In this document: piece after piece, positions 1-7,959 of the stretch
Numbering within the stretch: the stretch's first letter is position 1
How the letters are laid out: each line of letters starts with the position of its first letter
Assembly (NCBI GenBank): GCA_035715725.1
Contig: DASTKT010000148.1
Span: 1 to 25,534 of the forward strand
DNA from: JADGGV01 sp035715725
Lineage (GTDB): Bacteria > Gemmatimonadota > Gemmatimonadetes > Longimicrobiales > RSA9
DNA: 25,534 nucleotides
Direction: 5' to 3'
Notes under the pieces: generated by a model
Database searches by the model: none
What the model saw: only the letters and a program-made list of their open reading frames with translations
What the model was told of the DNA's origin: nothing
Position numbers and translations under genes: made by a program

Positions 1-2
1 CG

Positions 3-86
3 CGGCGAACCGAGCCGCCGCAGTTCAACGGAGCCGTTGGCTACCGGGGTTACCAGAAGGGGCCGGATGGATCGGCCGAGCAATAG
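3..86 (+). CDS. Possible C-terminal end of a protein (partial)
   Basis: An open frame enters from the left edge and stops at TAG 84-86. Its tail reads PPQFNGAVGYRGYQKGPDG followed by SAEQ, a more protein-like composition than the other two plus-strand frames, which give Arg/Ala/Pro-rich strings. It is too short to identify and the start lies outside the window. It could equally be non-coding. Nothing else between it and the gene ending at 398 looks coding: that stretch holds two simple tandem repeats. Confidence 0.3.
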   Translation, partial: RRTEPPQFNGAVGYRGYQKGPDGSAEQ

Positions 87-167
87 GCGGCTTCGAGCCG
101 CTGCTGTCCAGGCCGGCGGGTGAACAACGCGCGGGAGGAGCCGAGAGTGACGGCGGCAGGGTCCGAG

Positions 168-235
168 GCGGGGTTCGGCGGCAGGGATTGAAGCGGGGTT
201 CGGCGGCAGGAATTGAAGCGGGGTTCGGGGGCAGG
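168..235. repeat. 25-bp tandem repeat, about 2.7 copies
   Basis: The unit begins GCGGGGTTCGGCGGCAGG and ends RATTGAA. Copies start at 168, 193 and 218; the third is cut short at 235 and has one change (GGG for CGG). A degenerate partial unit lies just upstream, near 150-166. It sits in the stretch 87-397, where I see no convincing gene. The period is not a multiple of three, which argues against a coding repeat. Confidence 0.75.
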
Positions 236-322
236 CGGAGCGGCCGCCGGGGCGTCAAACCAGATCCGGAAGGCGCGTCCGTTCCCGTTCCCGCCTCCGC
301 GCCCGCGTGCTCCCCCGAACGG

Positions 323-373
323 CCGGAGGCGGAGGCGGAGGCGGAGGCGGGGCCGGAGGCGGAGGTGGAGGCG
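323..373. repeat. GGAGGC hexamer microsatellite
   Basis: A run of GGAGGC units with one interruption (GGGGCC) and one variant (GGAGGT), just downstream of the stop codon of the serine hydrolase that ends at 398. It is a simple-sequence tract prone to length change. No terminator hairpin is evident for the upstream gene here. Confidence 0.75.
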
Positions 374-397
374 ACATCGGATTCGACGGATTCGGTA

Positions 398-2002
398 TCA
401 GTGCGTCCCCGTCGCCACCTTCTTGTCCTTGTCCTTCTCCGGCACGCGGGCGAAGACGGCGAAGTCGTCGACGTCGAGGGCGCCGACCTGGCCCATCTTG
501 TCGACCGCGAACGTCATGTAGGTCTTGCCGTAGGCGTGGTTGCGGAAGACGGCGCGGAACGTGTCGTAGTGCCAGTGCTCGAGGTCGGCGACGAAGGCGG
601 GACCCGACGTCGCCACGAGGTGCCCGTTCTCGAGCGCGACGCTGACCTTGCCGTAGAGCGAGTCGGTGTAGACGCCGGCGTACTTGTGGAGCGGGAGGGA
701 CGGCTTCGTGCCCTTGACGCGGGCGGCCTCGACCTTGAGGCGGGCGGAGTCGGCGCGGGCCTGGTTCTCCTGGCGGAACTTCAGGTACTCGGCGCTCCAG
801 TCCTTGTCGCGGCCGCCGAGGAAGCGGTCGGTGATCCAGAACGGGAGCGCGTCGCGGAGCTGCGTGCCGTCCATGTTCGTCAGGATGACGATGCCGAGCT
901 TCTCCTCGGGGACCAGGAAGACCTCGGCGCTGAAGCCGTCGAGGTTGCCGCCGTGGTGGACGACCTTGCGGCCGCGGTAGTCGAGGAGGAACCAGCCGAG
1001 GCCGTAGGCGGAGAAATGGACGTCGGGGTTCAGCTTCTCGGCGCGGTCGCTGATGCTCAGCAGCATCTGCGGCTGGTGCATGTCGCGCATGGTCTTCTCG
1101 CCGACCAGCCGCTTCCCGCCGAACTCCCCCTTTCCGAGCTGGAGCCGGACCCACTGCGCCATGTCGAGCGCGCTGGAGTTGATCGCGCCGGCGCCGCCGA
1201 TGTTGTCGACGTTGACCCAGTGGATGGGGACGACCTTGTCGTCGACCTTGTCGTGGGGCGTAGCGACGTCGGGCTTGCCGGCGAGATCGCGGACGCTGGT
1301 GACGGTGCCGGTCATGCCGAGCGGCTGGAAGAGGCGCTCGCGCACGAGCTCGTCCCAGCTCTTGCCGGTGACCTTCGCCTCGAGCTGCGTCGCCGTGACG
1401 AACATGACGTTCTGGTAGCCGAAGTTGGAGCGGAAGCCCCAGCTCGGCTTGAGGTACTTCATCTGATGGATGACCTGGTCGCGATCCAGGTCGGAGGCGT
1501 ACCAGACGCGGTCGCCGCGGGAGAGGCCGCTCCTGTGGGTGAGCAGGTCGCGGATCGTCATCTCGCGCGTGACGTACGGGTCGTAGAGCTGGAACTGCGG
1601 CAGGTACTCGATGACGTGGTCGTCCCACTTGACCTTGCCGGAGTCCACGAGCATGGCCATGAGCGCCGCCGTGAACGCCTTGGACGTGCTGGCGACGGCG
1701 AAGAGCGTGCGCGGCGTGATGGGGTCGGGCTTGCCGAGCTCCTTGACGCCGTACCCCTTCGCATAGACGACCGAGTCGCCCTTGACGACGGCGAGGGCGA
1801 GGCCGGGGACCTCCCAGTCCTTGAGCGCCTTGTCGATGTAGGCGTCGAGCGCCGCCCAGTCGATGGCGGCCGGCGTCGAGGGCGCGCCCGTGGCGAACGG
1901 CGCGGAGGAGCCGAGCGGCGTCTGCTGGGCGTCGGCGGCGCCGGGAAAGAGGAGGCCGAGGGCGAGCAGGCCGGCGCCGAGGCGGTGGAGCGTCGTGGGC
2001 AT
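398..2002 (-). CDS. Secreted serine hydrolase, beta-lactamase/class C fold
   Basis: 534 residues. A signal peptide (about 1-25, ending ADAQQ) predicts export. The penicillin-binding-protein/beta-lactamase family triad is visible: S-T-S-K at 105-108 (nucleophile Ser105, Lys108), Y-Q-N at 196-198, and an H-H-G-G motif near 350 in the position of the KTG/HxG element. The last 110 residues match in style the extra C-terminal domain (DUF3471-like) found on many such hydrolases. Members cleave esters, D-amino-acid peptides or beta-lactams; the substrate cannot be told from sequence. It lies 103 bases after the CocE-type hydrolase on the same strand, with a large hairpin between, so it may be separately transcribed or attenuated. 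Confidence 0.93.
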   Translation of the reverse strand: MPTTLHRLGAGLLALGLLFPGAADAQQTPLGSSAPFATGAPSTPAAIDWAALDAYIDKALKDWEVPGLALAVVKGDSVVYAKGYGVKELGKPDPITPRTLFAVASTSKAFTAALMAMLVDSGKVKWDDHVIEYLPQFQLYDPYVTREMTIRDLLTHRSGLSRGDRVWYASDLDRDQVIHQMKYLKPSWGFRSNFGYQNVMFVTATQLEAKVTGKSWDELVRERLFQPLGMTGTVTSVRDLAGKPDVATPHDKVDDKVVPIHWVNVDNIGGAGAINSSALDMAQWVRLQLGKGEFGGKRLVGEKTMRDMHQPQMLLSISDRAEKLNPDVHFSAYGLGWFLLDYRGRKVVHHGGNLDGFSAEVFLVPEEKLGIVILTNMDGTQLRDALPFWITDRFLGGRDKDWSAEYLKFRQENQARADSARLKVEAARVKGTKPSLPLHKYAGVYTDSLYGKVSVALENGHLVATSGPAFVADLEHWHYDTFRAVFRNHAYGKTYMTFAVDKMGQVGALDVDDFAVFARVPEKDKDKKVATGTH

Positions 2003-2033
2003 GCGGGTCTCCGTTCCTGGGTCGGGGAGGCTC

Positions 2034-2098
2034 GGCGGGGCGTCAGGAGCCGGGTTGGGCCGGCGCGGCGCGCGGCCCCCGGCTCCTGACGCCCCGCC
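2034..2098 (-). terminator. Perfect 21-bp inverted repeat between two hydrolase genes
   Basis: Arms 2034-2054 and 2078-2098 are exact reverse complements, around a 23-base GC-rich loop. The hairpin begins 8 bases after the CocE-type hydrolase stop and ends about 30 bases before the next start codon. No T-tract follows in either direction, so it is either a GC-type terminator or attenuator, an mRNA 3'-end stabiliser, or a copy of an interspersed palindrome. The symmetry is certain; the role is inferred. Confidence 0.6.
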
Positions 2099-2105
2099 CG
2101 CGGGG

Positions 2106-4055
2106 CTACGGGTTCGCGGCGCTCACGGGCGGACCCGTGACGACCGGCACCGTGACGTGCGACGGATACTTCGCCGAGCGCCAGACGCGCTGCGTCGCCT
2201 TGCGGAAGTCCGACGCCTTGGCCTCGAAGATGTTCGGCACGAACGTCTGCGGGTTGCGGTCGATGATCGGGAACCAGGTGCTCTGCACCTGCACCATGAT
2301 CCGGTGCCCCTTCCGGAACGTGTAGCTCTGCGTGTGCAGGCCGATGGTGTACGGGAGCACCTGGTTGGCCGGGATCGGCTGCGGCTTCTCGAAGGAGTTG
2401 CGGTAGCGGCCGCGGAAGACCTCGTTCGAGACCATGAACTGGTAGCCGGACATGGCCCAGTCGTCGGGGTACGCCTCGGGGTAGACGTCGATCAGCTTGA
2501 CGATCCAGTCGGAGTCGGTGCCGCTGGTGGAGGCGAAGAGGTGGGCGACGACGTCGCCGGCGATGCTCACGTCCCGCTCGAGCGGCGCGGACTCCCAGGA
2601 GAGCACGTCCGCCCGGTCGTCGACGAAGCGCTGGTCCTCGGTCAGCCAGGTGTACCACCCGGAGCCGTGCGGGAAGTACGTCGCCTGGATGGGACGGTGG
2701 CGGTAGGGGACGGGGTGCGCGGGGTCGGAGACGTACTCGTCGTAGGAGGCCGAGGGGGAGAGTGGGGGAGTGGGCGAGTGGGGGGCGGGCGCGGCTTTCG
2801 CCCCCTCCCCCGCTCCCCCAGTCGCCCCCTCGGCGCCGCCCGGCGCCTCGAACGACAGCACCCCGCCGGCGTGGAAGTACAGGTTCCGGTCCTGGACGCG
2901 GTTCCTGGGCGGCCAGGCGTCCCAGCGCCGCCAGGTGTTGCTGCCCGCCTCGAAGGTCAGCGCCTCGGGGAGGTCGAGCTTGCCCTGGTCCTTGAGCCAG
3001 TAGGCGAACCACGGCGCCTGGACCTTCTCGCGGTAGTACTGCGACGTCGCGCTGCCGAAGTCGATCGCGCCGAGCTTCCGCCCCTCGCCGTGCGACCAGC
3101 CGCCGTGGTTCCACGGGCCGACGACCAGGTAGTTCAGCCCCTTCGTGTCGTGCTTCTCGAGCGCCTCGTAGATGCGGACCGGGCCGTAGAAGTCCTCCTG
3201 ATCCCACCAGCCGGCCACGTTCAGCGTCGGCACCTTCACGGACGTCAGCGCCGGGACGATCGTCTGGCGCTGCCAGAACGCGTCGTAGTCCGGATGCGCG
3301 ACGTAGTCGTTCCAGGTCGGGATCTTCCCGTGCAGGTACTTCTTGTTGACGTTCGAAAGCGGGCCGAGCGCGAGGTACCAGTCGTAGGTGTCGTAGCGGT
3401 CGAACGCGAAGTTCTCGTTCTCCTTCGACGTCTCCATCATGGCCGCGTACTCGAAGCCGTAGGAGAGGCGGAACGCGCCGTTGTGGTGGAAGTCGTCGCC
3501 GAGCCACATGTCGGCGGGGGACGCCTGCGGCGCGACGGCCTTGAGCGCGGGGTGCGGGCCGGTGGCCGCCATCGCCGTCGTCCAGCCCGGGTAGGAGACG
3601 CCGAGCATCCCGGCGCGCCCGTTGTTGTTCGGCACGTTCTTCACCAGCCAGTCGACGGTGTCCCACGCGTCCGTCGCCTCGTCGATGCCCTTCTCGTCCT
3701 TCGGGTCCTTCAGCGGGCGCTGCATCACGAACTGCCCCTCGGAGCCGTAACGGCCGCGGATGTCCTGGAAGACGAAGATGTAGCCGTCCTGCGCGAGCTC
3801 CTTGTACGAGCTCGTGAGCGCGCCGCCGGCGCCCTCGACGCCGTAGGGCGTGCGAACCATCAGGAACGGCAGCGGCCCGTGCGGCGCCTTCGGGGCGTAG
3901 ATCGCCGTGTGCAGCTTGACGCCGTCGCGCATCGGGATCATCACGTCGGTCTGCTCGTAGGCGCTGGCGGCGTCCGGCTGCTGGGCACCGAGCGGCGCCG
4001 CGAGGACGGCGAGGACGGACCCCGCGGCAGTGGCTCGACGCGGACGGTCGTGCAT
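2106..4055 (-). CDS. CocE/NonD family hydrolase (X-Pro dipeptidyl-peptidase-like)
   Basis: 649 residues. The start is ATG 4055, because GGAG lies 7 bases upstream and a signal peptide (1-24, ending PLGAQQ) follows; the frame is open further upstream but that part is unlike protein. The alpha/beta-hydrolase nucleophile is G-V-S-Y-P-G (Ser154). An Asp lies in GWWDQEDF and a His in GPWNHGGW, the usual CocE triad. The C-terminal part, after about residue 440, is the jelly-roll domain of this family. Likely an exported esterase or proline-specific peptidase. Residues about 408-435 are encoded by an inserted GAGTGGG-type palindromic repeat in the linker between the two domains; it preserves the frame and adds a Pro/Ser/Ala-rich loop. 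Confidence 0.93.
   Translation of the reverse strand: MHDRPRRATAAGSVLAVLAAPLGAQQPDAASAYEQTDVMIPMRDGVKLHTAIYAPKAPHGPLPFLMVRTPYGVEGAGGALTSSYKELAQDGYIFVFQDIRGRYGSEGQFVMQRPLKDPKDEKGIDEATDAWDTVDWLVKNVPNNNGRAGMLGVSYPGWTTAMAATGPHPALKAVAPQASPADMWLGDDFHHNGAFRLSYGFEYAAMMETSKENENFAFDRYDTYDWYLALGPLSNVNKKYLHGKIPTWNDYVAHPDYDAFWQRQTIVPALTSVKVPTLNVAGWWDQEDFYGPVRIYEALEKHDTKGLNYLVVGPWNHGGWSHGEGRKLGAIDFGSATSQYYREKVQAPWFAYWLKDQGKLDLPEALTFEAGSNTWRRWDAWPPRNRVQDRNLYFHAGGVLSFEAPGGAEGATGGAGEGAKAAPAPHSPTPPLSPSASYDEYVSDPAHPVPYRHRPIQATYFPHGSGWYTWLTEDQRFVDDRADVLSWESAPLERDVSIAGDVVAHLFASTSGTDSDWIVKLIDVYPEAYPDDWAMSGYQFMVSNEVFRGRYRNSFEKPQPIPANQVLPYTIGLHTQSYTFRKGHRIMVQVQSTWFPIIDRNPQTFVPNIFEAKASDFRKATQRVWRSAKYPSHVTVPVVTGPPVSAANP
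2752..2832. repeat. GAGTGGG palindromic repeat, copy A (inside a CDS)
   Basis: The left arm is built from 8-bp units GAGTGGGN (2752-2791); the right arm is an imperfect complementary run of C-rich units (2801-2832). The loop is GCGGGCGCGGCTTTCG. It is the same design as the copies at 10001-10150 and 22916-22986. Here it lies in frame within the CocE-type hydrolase gene. Confidence 0.8.
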
Positions 4056-4089
4056 GGTGGGCTCCTTCGTCGTTCGGGTGGGCGGTACG

Positions 4090-5424
4090 TCAGTTGTCGC
4101 CGTGATACTTCCGGCCCGCGGGCCTCGGGCGTGGCGGCGCGGCCTTCCACCGGCCGGACTCGGCGTCCATCCAGCGGAGGAAGAGCGCGTCGGAGTACTT
4201 CTGCCGGATGTCCGCGCCGGCGGGGACGCCGGCAAGCGTCTCGCCCCACAGGCTCGGGTAGCCGCCGCGCGCGACGCGCACGAGGGCCGTGATGCCGTCG
4301 TAGGCGGCGCGGAACGTGGGCGCGGTGAAGCGGACGGTATCCGGCGCGTAGTCGATCCCGGGCACGCCGTCGAGCATCGCGAGGCTGGCCGGCGGCACGG
4401 CGTGGAGCGCGGCGCGGACCGGCTCGGGGAGCCGCATCGGCTTCATGCGCGGCAGCTCGCGGAGCGAGCGCGAGGCGGCGGCGCGCATCTCGGCGTGGAC
4501 CTCGTCCACGGGGCGGAGCTCGACGGTCGACGCGCTCGTCGCCTTCTTCGTCGTGACGTACTCGATCCACGGCATCGTGCGCAGGTCCTCGCGCAGCCGG
4601 TCGTCGCCGGAGGCGAAGATCACGGGGACGCCGACGCGCCCCCAGGAGTAGGCGACGATCTCGGTCTCCGTGATCGAGCGCCCGCCCATCTGCACGTCCA
4701 TCCCGAGCGTGATCGTGTGCGCGGCGAAGCCGCGGCTCCCGGTCTTCGCGTGCATCCCGACCACCGCGACGGCGTCGTACTTCCCGGGCTCGATGATGTC
4801 GACGTAGGGATCGAAGGGCTCGTCGCGGAACACCATGTGCGCCCGCCGATCCAGCTTTTCCTCCGGGATGTCCGGGTCCGGGTTGCCGCTGCCGTGCGCG
4901 TCCACCACGTCCACGAGCGAGGCGCCGCCGTCGAAGAGCCCGGCGACGACGGCGTTCACGTCCGCCACGAGCATCTCGCGGCCGCGGGCGTACTCCTCGG
5001 GGTGCGAGAAGAGGAACAGCTTCCAATCCCCCTCGCCGGCGAGGCCCTCCATGTCGTGGTAGACGAGCACGCGCGGGCCGGCGCTCGTCCGCGGCTCGCG
5101 CACGCTGCGCTGTCGCCGCGCCACCGGCGCGGCGGACGCTCGCTGGCGCTCGCTGTCGCGGCCCTGCGGGCCGCGCACGGTTCCCTGTCGCTCGCCTGCG
5201 GCTCGCGTACGCTGGCGCTGTCGCGGCCTGCGGCCGCGCACGCCCGTCGGTGCGGGCTGTCGCTCGCCTGCGGCTCGCGTACGCTCGCTGCGCTCGCTGT
5301 CGCGGCCTGCGGCCGCGGGAACGCCTTCTCCAGCGGGCGAACGATGCGCGCGCGCCCGTGCCTCCCCGACCCCCGCCGCGACCGCGAGCGCCGAGAGCGC
5401 AGCCAGCAGTGCCCTGCCGTTCAT
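4090..5424 (-). CDS. M55 family D-aminopeptidase (DppA-like), exported
   Basis: 444 residues. M55 enzymes are zinc D-aminopeptidases that trim D-Ala peptides. The catalytic domain starts near residue 115. Candidate metal ligands match the DppA pattern: H-D-M-E-G (Asp124, Glu126), D-A-H-G (His178), G-M-H-A (His225), A-A-H-T (His236), and Glu253/Glu255 in TETEIVA. A short hydrophobic N-terminus (1-20) looks like a signal peptide. Between it and the domain, residues about 40-105 are an Arg/Glu/Ser-rich stretch encoded by repeated DNA (5152-5317), not expected in the family. The gap to the CocE-type gene downstream is 34 bases, so the two are probably co-transcribed. The SD sequence is weak (GGGGGA). 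Confidence 0.88.
   Translation of the reverse strand: MNGRALLAALSALAVAAGVGEARARAHRSPAGEGVPAAAGRDSERSERTRAAGERQPAPTGVRGRRPRQRQRTRAAGERQGTVRGPQGRDSERQRASAAPVARRQRSVREPRTSAGPRVLVYHDMEGLAGEGDWKLFLFSHPEEYARGREMLVADVNAVVAGLFDGGASLVDVVDAHGSGNPDPDIPEEKLDRRAHMVFRDEPFDPYVDIIEPGKYDAVAVVGMHAKTGSRGFAAHTITLGMDVQMGGRSITETEIVAYSWGRVGVPVIFASGDDRLREDLRTMPWIEYVTTKKATSASTVELRPVDEVHAEMRAAASRSLRELPRMKPMRLPEPVRAALHAVPPASLAMLDGVPGIDYAPDTVRFTAPTFRAAYDGITALVRVARGGYPSLWGETLAGVPAGADIRQKYSDALFLRWMDAESGRWKAAPPRPRPAGRKYHGDN
5152..5317. repeat. In-frame direct repeats with palindromic cores inside the M55 gene
   Basis: A perfect 29-bp repeat occurs at 5185-5213 and 5257-5285, 72 bp (24 codons) apart. A second block beginning GCTGTCGCGGCC and ending GGCCGCG occurs at 5152-5175 (slightly longer variant), 5217-5238 and 5296-5317. 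Its centre, GCGGCCTGCGGCCGC, is palindromic. On the coding strand it yields recurring TRAAGERQ and RDSER peptides. Confidence 0.85.
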
Positions 5425-5591
5425 CGTTCCCCCGATCCCTCGCGTGGGCGCCCGATCACGGGCGCGCGAATCTCCGGTTCGCGGCCCGTTGCCGCGTCGC
5501 GCGTCGGCTCGCGGACGCGCCGCGGCCGCCCGCGAACGCGTCCCGCTTCAGCTCGCGAGCGAGCCCGCCGCCGGGGGCATCGCTCCGGCGC

Positions 5592-7265
5592 TCATCGCTG
5601 GCCGGCGCCGACGACGGCGGCGGGCGCACCGGCCCCCGGCCCGCGCAGCACCTTCCCCGGACGCGCGCCGGTGTGCTTGCCGTGGTCGATGACCAGCTCG
5701 CCGTTCACCAGCACGTAGTCGATGCCGTCCGGGTAGACGTTCGGGCTCGCGTACGTCGACCTGTCCTTGATCGTATCGTAGTCGAAGACGGTCACATCCG
5801 CCCACGCACCCTCGCGGATCACGCCGCGGTCCGCCAGCCGCATCCGCGTGGCCGGCCAGGACGTCATCTTGCGGATCGCCTGCGGGAGCGTGAGGACGTG
5901 CCTCTCGCGGACGTAGCGCGCGATCACGCGCGGGAAGTTGCCGTAGCTGCGCGGGTGCGGGAGCCCGATCGCGTCCGGGCCGTTCGGCTTGAGCGCGCTC
6001 CCCGCGTCGCTGCCGATGCTCGTCCATGGGAAGCGCAGCGCCGTCTCGATGTCCGGCTCGCCCATCATGTGGTAGATCGCGAGCACACGCCCCTTCCCCT
6101 GGGCGACGAGGTCGAACGCCGCGTCCGCGGGCTCCTTCCCCCACTCCTTCGCGATCTGCGTGAGCGACTTCTGCTCGAAGCGCGCGTTCTCCGGGTTGCG
6201 CGCGTTCACCAGCACCACGCCGTCCCAGCCGCCCGCCGCCTCGACGATGTTCCACCACCCGGGCGAGCCCGTGCGGATCTCCCGCTTGAGGCGCGCCCGC
6301 ACGTCGGGCCGGGCGAGCCGCGCCTTCAGCGAGTCGACCCCGCCCTCGTGCGCCCAGGCCGGGATCGTCGCCTCCAGCCCCGTGCCGCCCGCCGTGTAGA
6401 CGTACATGTCCGCGGCGATGTCCACGCCCCGCGCCCGCGCCGAATCGACCAGTGCGCCGACCTTCTGCATCAGCACGCCCCAGCCGGGCTTGTACGCCAC
6501 CTTCAGGTGGTAGATCTCCACCGGGAGCCCGCCCTTCTCGCCGATCTCGATCGCCTCCCGCACCGCGCCCAGCACGCCCTTCCCCTCGTCGCGCATGTGG
6601 CTCGAGTAGATGCCGCCGTACTGCCCGGCCACCTTCGCGATCTCGACCAGCTCCGGCGTCTTCGAGTAGCTCAGCGGCGGGTAGATCAGCGCCGTGCTCA
6701 GCCCCATGGCGCCCTGCCGCATCGCCGTCGCCATGATGTGGCGCATGCTGTCCAGCTCCGCCGGCGTGGGCTCCCGCGCCACAGGCCCGATCACGGGGAC
6801 CCGCGCCTGCGCCTCGTTGAAGTAGCTGCCGAAGTTGATGCTGATCCCCTGCCGCTCCAGCCGCGAGAAGTAGTCGGCGATCGACTCCGCCGGCACCGGC
6901 GTGCCGCCCTCCCCGCCGATCGCCGTCGTCACACCCTCGAGCAGCTTGTTCTCCGCCAGGCCGTTGACGCGAAGCGCACCGCCCGATTGGTCCATCATGT
7001 CGATCCAGCCCGGGGAGACGTAGCGGCCGCGCGCGTCCAGCTCCAGCTTCCCCTTCCCCGCCACCCGCCCGATCTTCGCGAACCGGCCGTTCTTGATCGC
7101 CACGTCCGCCGCGATCCACGGGTTGCCCGCACCGTCCAGCACGCGGCCGTTGCGGATGACGACGTCGTACTCCGGCGCCGCCCCGCCCTGCGCCCGCGCC
7201 GCCGTCGGAAGCAGGAGGAGCGCGGCGGCGAGCAGTGCCGGGCTACGCAGGGTCCGGGATCGCAT
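5592..7265 (-). CDS. N-acyl-D-amino-acid deacylase-like amidohydrolase, exported
   Basis: 557 residues. The start is ATG 7265, because AGGAGGT lies just upstream and a signal peptide (1-26, ending ARAQ) follows. The N-terminal beta-sandwich (DVVIRNGRVLDGAG) and the late GSDAGS motif, which holds the presumed catalytic Asp, are typical of D-aminoacylases. Two expected His sites are present in SSHMRDEG and EIYHLK. Oddly, the strand-1 HxH metal motif is absent: the position after PGWID reads MMDQ (90-93). The metal-bridging Cys of the Alcaligenes enzyme is replaced around GGEGG (Glu119 region). It may therefore be a mononuclear-metal subfamily. Substrates would be N-acyl-D-amino acids or related amides; with the neighbouring M55 peptidase this suggests D-amino-acid scavenging. 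Confidence 0.88.
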   Translation of the reverse strand: MRSRTLRSPALLAAALLLLPTAARAQGGAAPEYDVVIRNGRVLDGAGNPWIAADVAIKNGRFAKIGRVAGKGKLELDARGRYVSPGWIDMMDQSGGALRVNGLAENKLLEGVTTAIGGEGGTPVPAESIADYFSRLERQGISINFGSYFNEAQARVPVIGPVAREPTPAELDSMRHIMATAMRQGAMGLSTALIYPPLSYSKTPELVEIAKVAGQYGGIYSSHMRDEGKGVLGAVREAIEIGEKGGLPVEIYHLKVAYKPGWGVLMQKVGALVDSARARGVDIAADMYVYTAGGTGLEATIPAWAHEGGVDSLKARLARPDVRARLKREIRTGSPGWWNIVEAAGGWDGVVLVNARNPENARFEQKSLTQIAKEWGKEPADAAFDLVAQGKGRVLAIYHMMGEPDIETALRFPWTSIGSDAGSALKPNGPDAIGLPHPRSYGNFPRVIARYVRERHVLTLPQAIRKMTSWPATRMRLADRGVIREGAWADVTVFDYDTIKDRSTYASPNVYPDGIDYVLVNGELVIDHGKHTGARPGKVLRGPGAGAPAAVVGAGQR

Positions 7266-7334
7266 GAGACCTCCAGGAAGAATCGCGGTGCTCGCGCGGC
7301 GGGCTGGTGGACGTGTCCGGCCGGTGCTGCCCGT

Positions 7335-7385
7335 GCGCGGCAGCCTGCACACCGACTTGTATACGATGGTCGCTACGGTATCGAG
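7335..7385 (-). promoter_or_regulatory. Possible promoter region for the amidohydrolase gene
   Basis: This is the least GC-rich stretch of the 159-base gap between the plug-lipoprotein stop and the amidohydrolase start. On the minus strand it contains CGTATACAAG, with a TATACA that could serve as a -10 element. No good -35 box stands at 16-18 bases. Weak evidence. Confidence 0.25.
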
Positions 7386-7424
7386 CGGGGTGCGGGAGGG
7401 CAAGAGGGGCGGGGGTGCGGCCGG

Positions 7425-7847
7425 TCAGGGCCGCTTCGAGCCTTTGGTCACGACTTCGATGACGCCGCCGGGGTAGCCGGTGCCGTAGCGGGTGGTGGCG
7501 TCGGCGGCGCTGACGAAGCGGATGAGCTCGATCTCCGTGGGGCGGAGGGCGCGGAGCATCTCGAGGCCGCCGGCGTGGATCCCGTCGAGGAAGACGGCGG
7601 GGAGGTCGGGGGCGCCGGTGGAGAGGGAGCTGGTGCCGCGGGGGCGGAGGAACTCGGGGCGGAGCCGCTCGACGGCGTCGAAGGCGGAGCTGGCGTTGGT
7701 GGCGACGAGCTCGTCGGCGCTGAGGCTGGTGCGGGAGTGGCGGGGCGCGGCCTTGTCAGCGGAGGTCTCGCCGGCCTGGCGGGTGGCGCCGCCGCAGGCG
7801 GCGAGGACGAGCGCGAGGGCGAGGGCGGCCAGCGGCGGGCGGGGCAT
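7425..7847 (-). CDS. Small lipoprotein with a TonB-receptor plug-like domain
   Basis: 140 residues. GGAGG precedes ATG 7847. A lipobox L-A-A-C puts the lipidated Cys at 18. Residues about 45-137 resemble the plug domain of SusC/TonB-dependent receptors: a short FLDG strand, then LRALRPTEIELIRF, a stretch AADATTRYGTGYPGGV and the ending IEVVTKG. There is no barrel and no TonB box. Stand-alone plug lipoproteins of this kind are something I associate with Gemmatimonadota, but the role is unknown; a periplasmic or outer-membrane partner is an inference. It is transcribed in the same direction as the amidohydrolase 159 bases downstream and divergently from the DUF1800 gene. Confidence 0.8.
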   Translation of the reverse strand: MPRPPLAALALALVLAACGGATRQAGETSADKAAPRHSRTSLSADELVATNASSAFDAVERLRPEFLRPRGTSSLSTGAPDLPAVFLDGIHAGGLEMLRALRPTEIELIRFVSAADATTRYGTGYPGGVIEVVTKGSKRP

Positions 7848-7959
7848 GGGGTCCTCCGGGCGTGTGTGGGGGTGGGCGGCGGATCCAGGGGATGCCGCAG
7901 CACGTCCAGGGTCCGGGCCCGGGGATCCCGCGGTGCGCTGCGCGTACAGAGAATGCCGC

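Noticed and set aside
168..235. CRISPR array
   Set aside because: The units abut with no spacers and no cas genes are present.
188..2089. 633-codon plus-strand frame opposite the serine hydrolase
   Set aside because: Begins in a tandem repeat and reads low-complexity Val/Ala/Asp/Glu; it is the shadow of the real gene.
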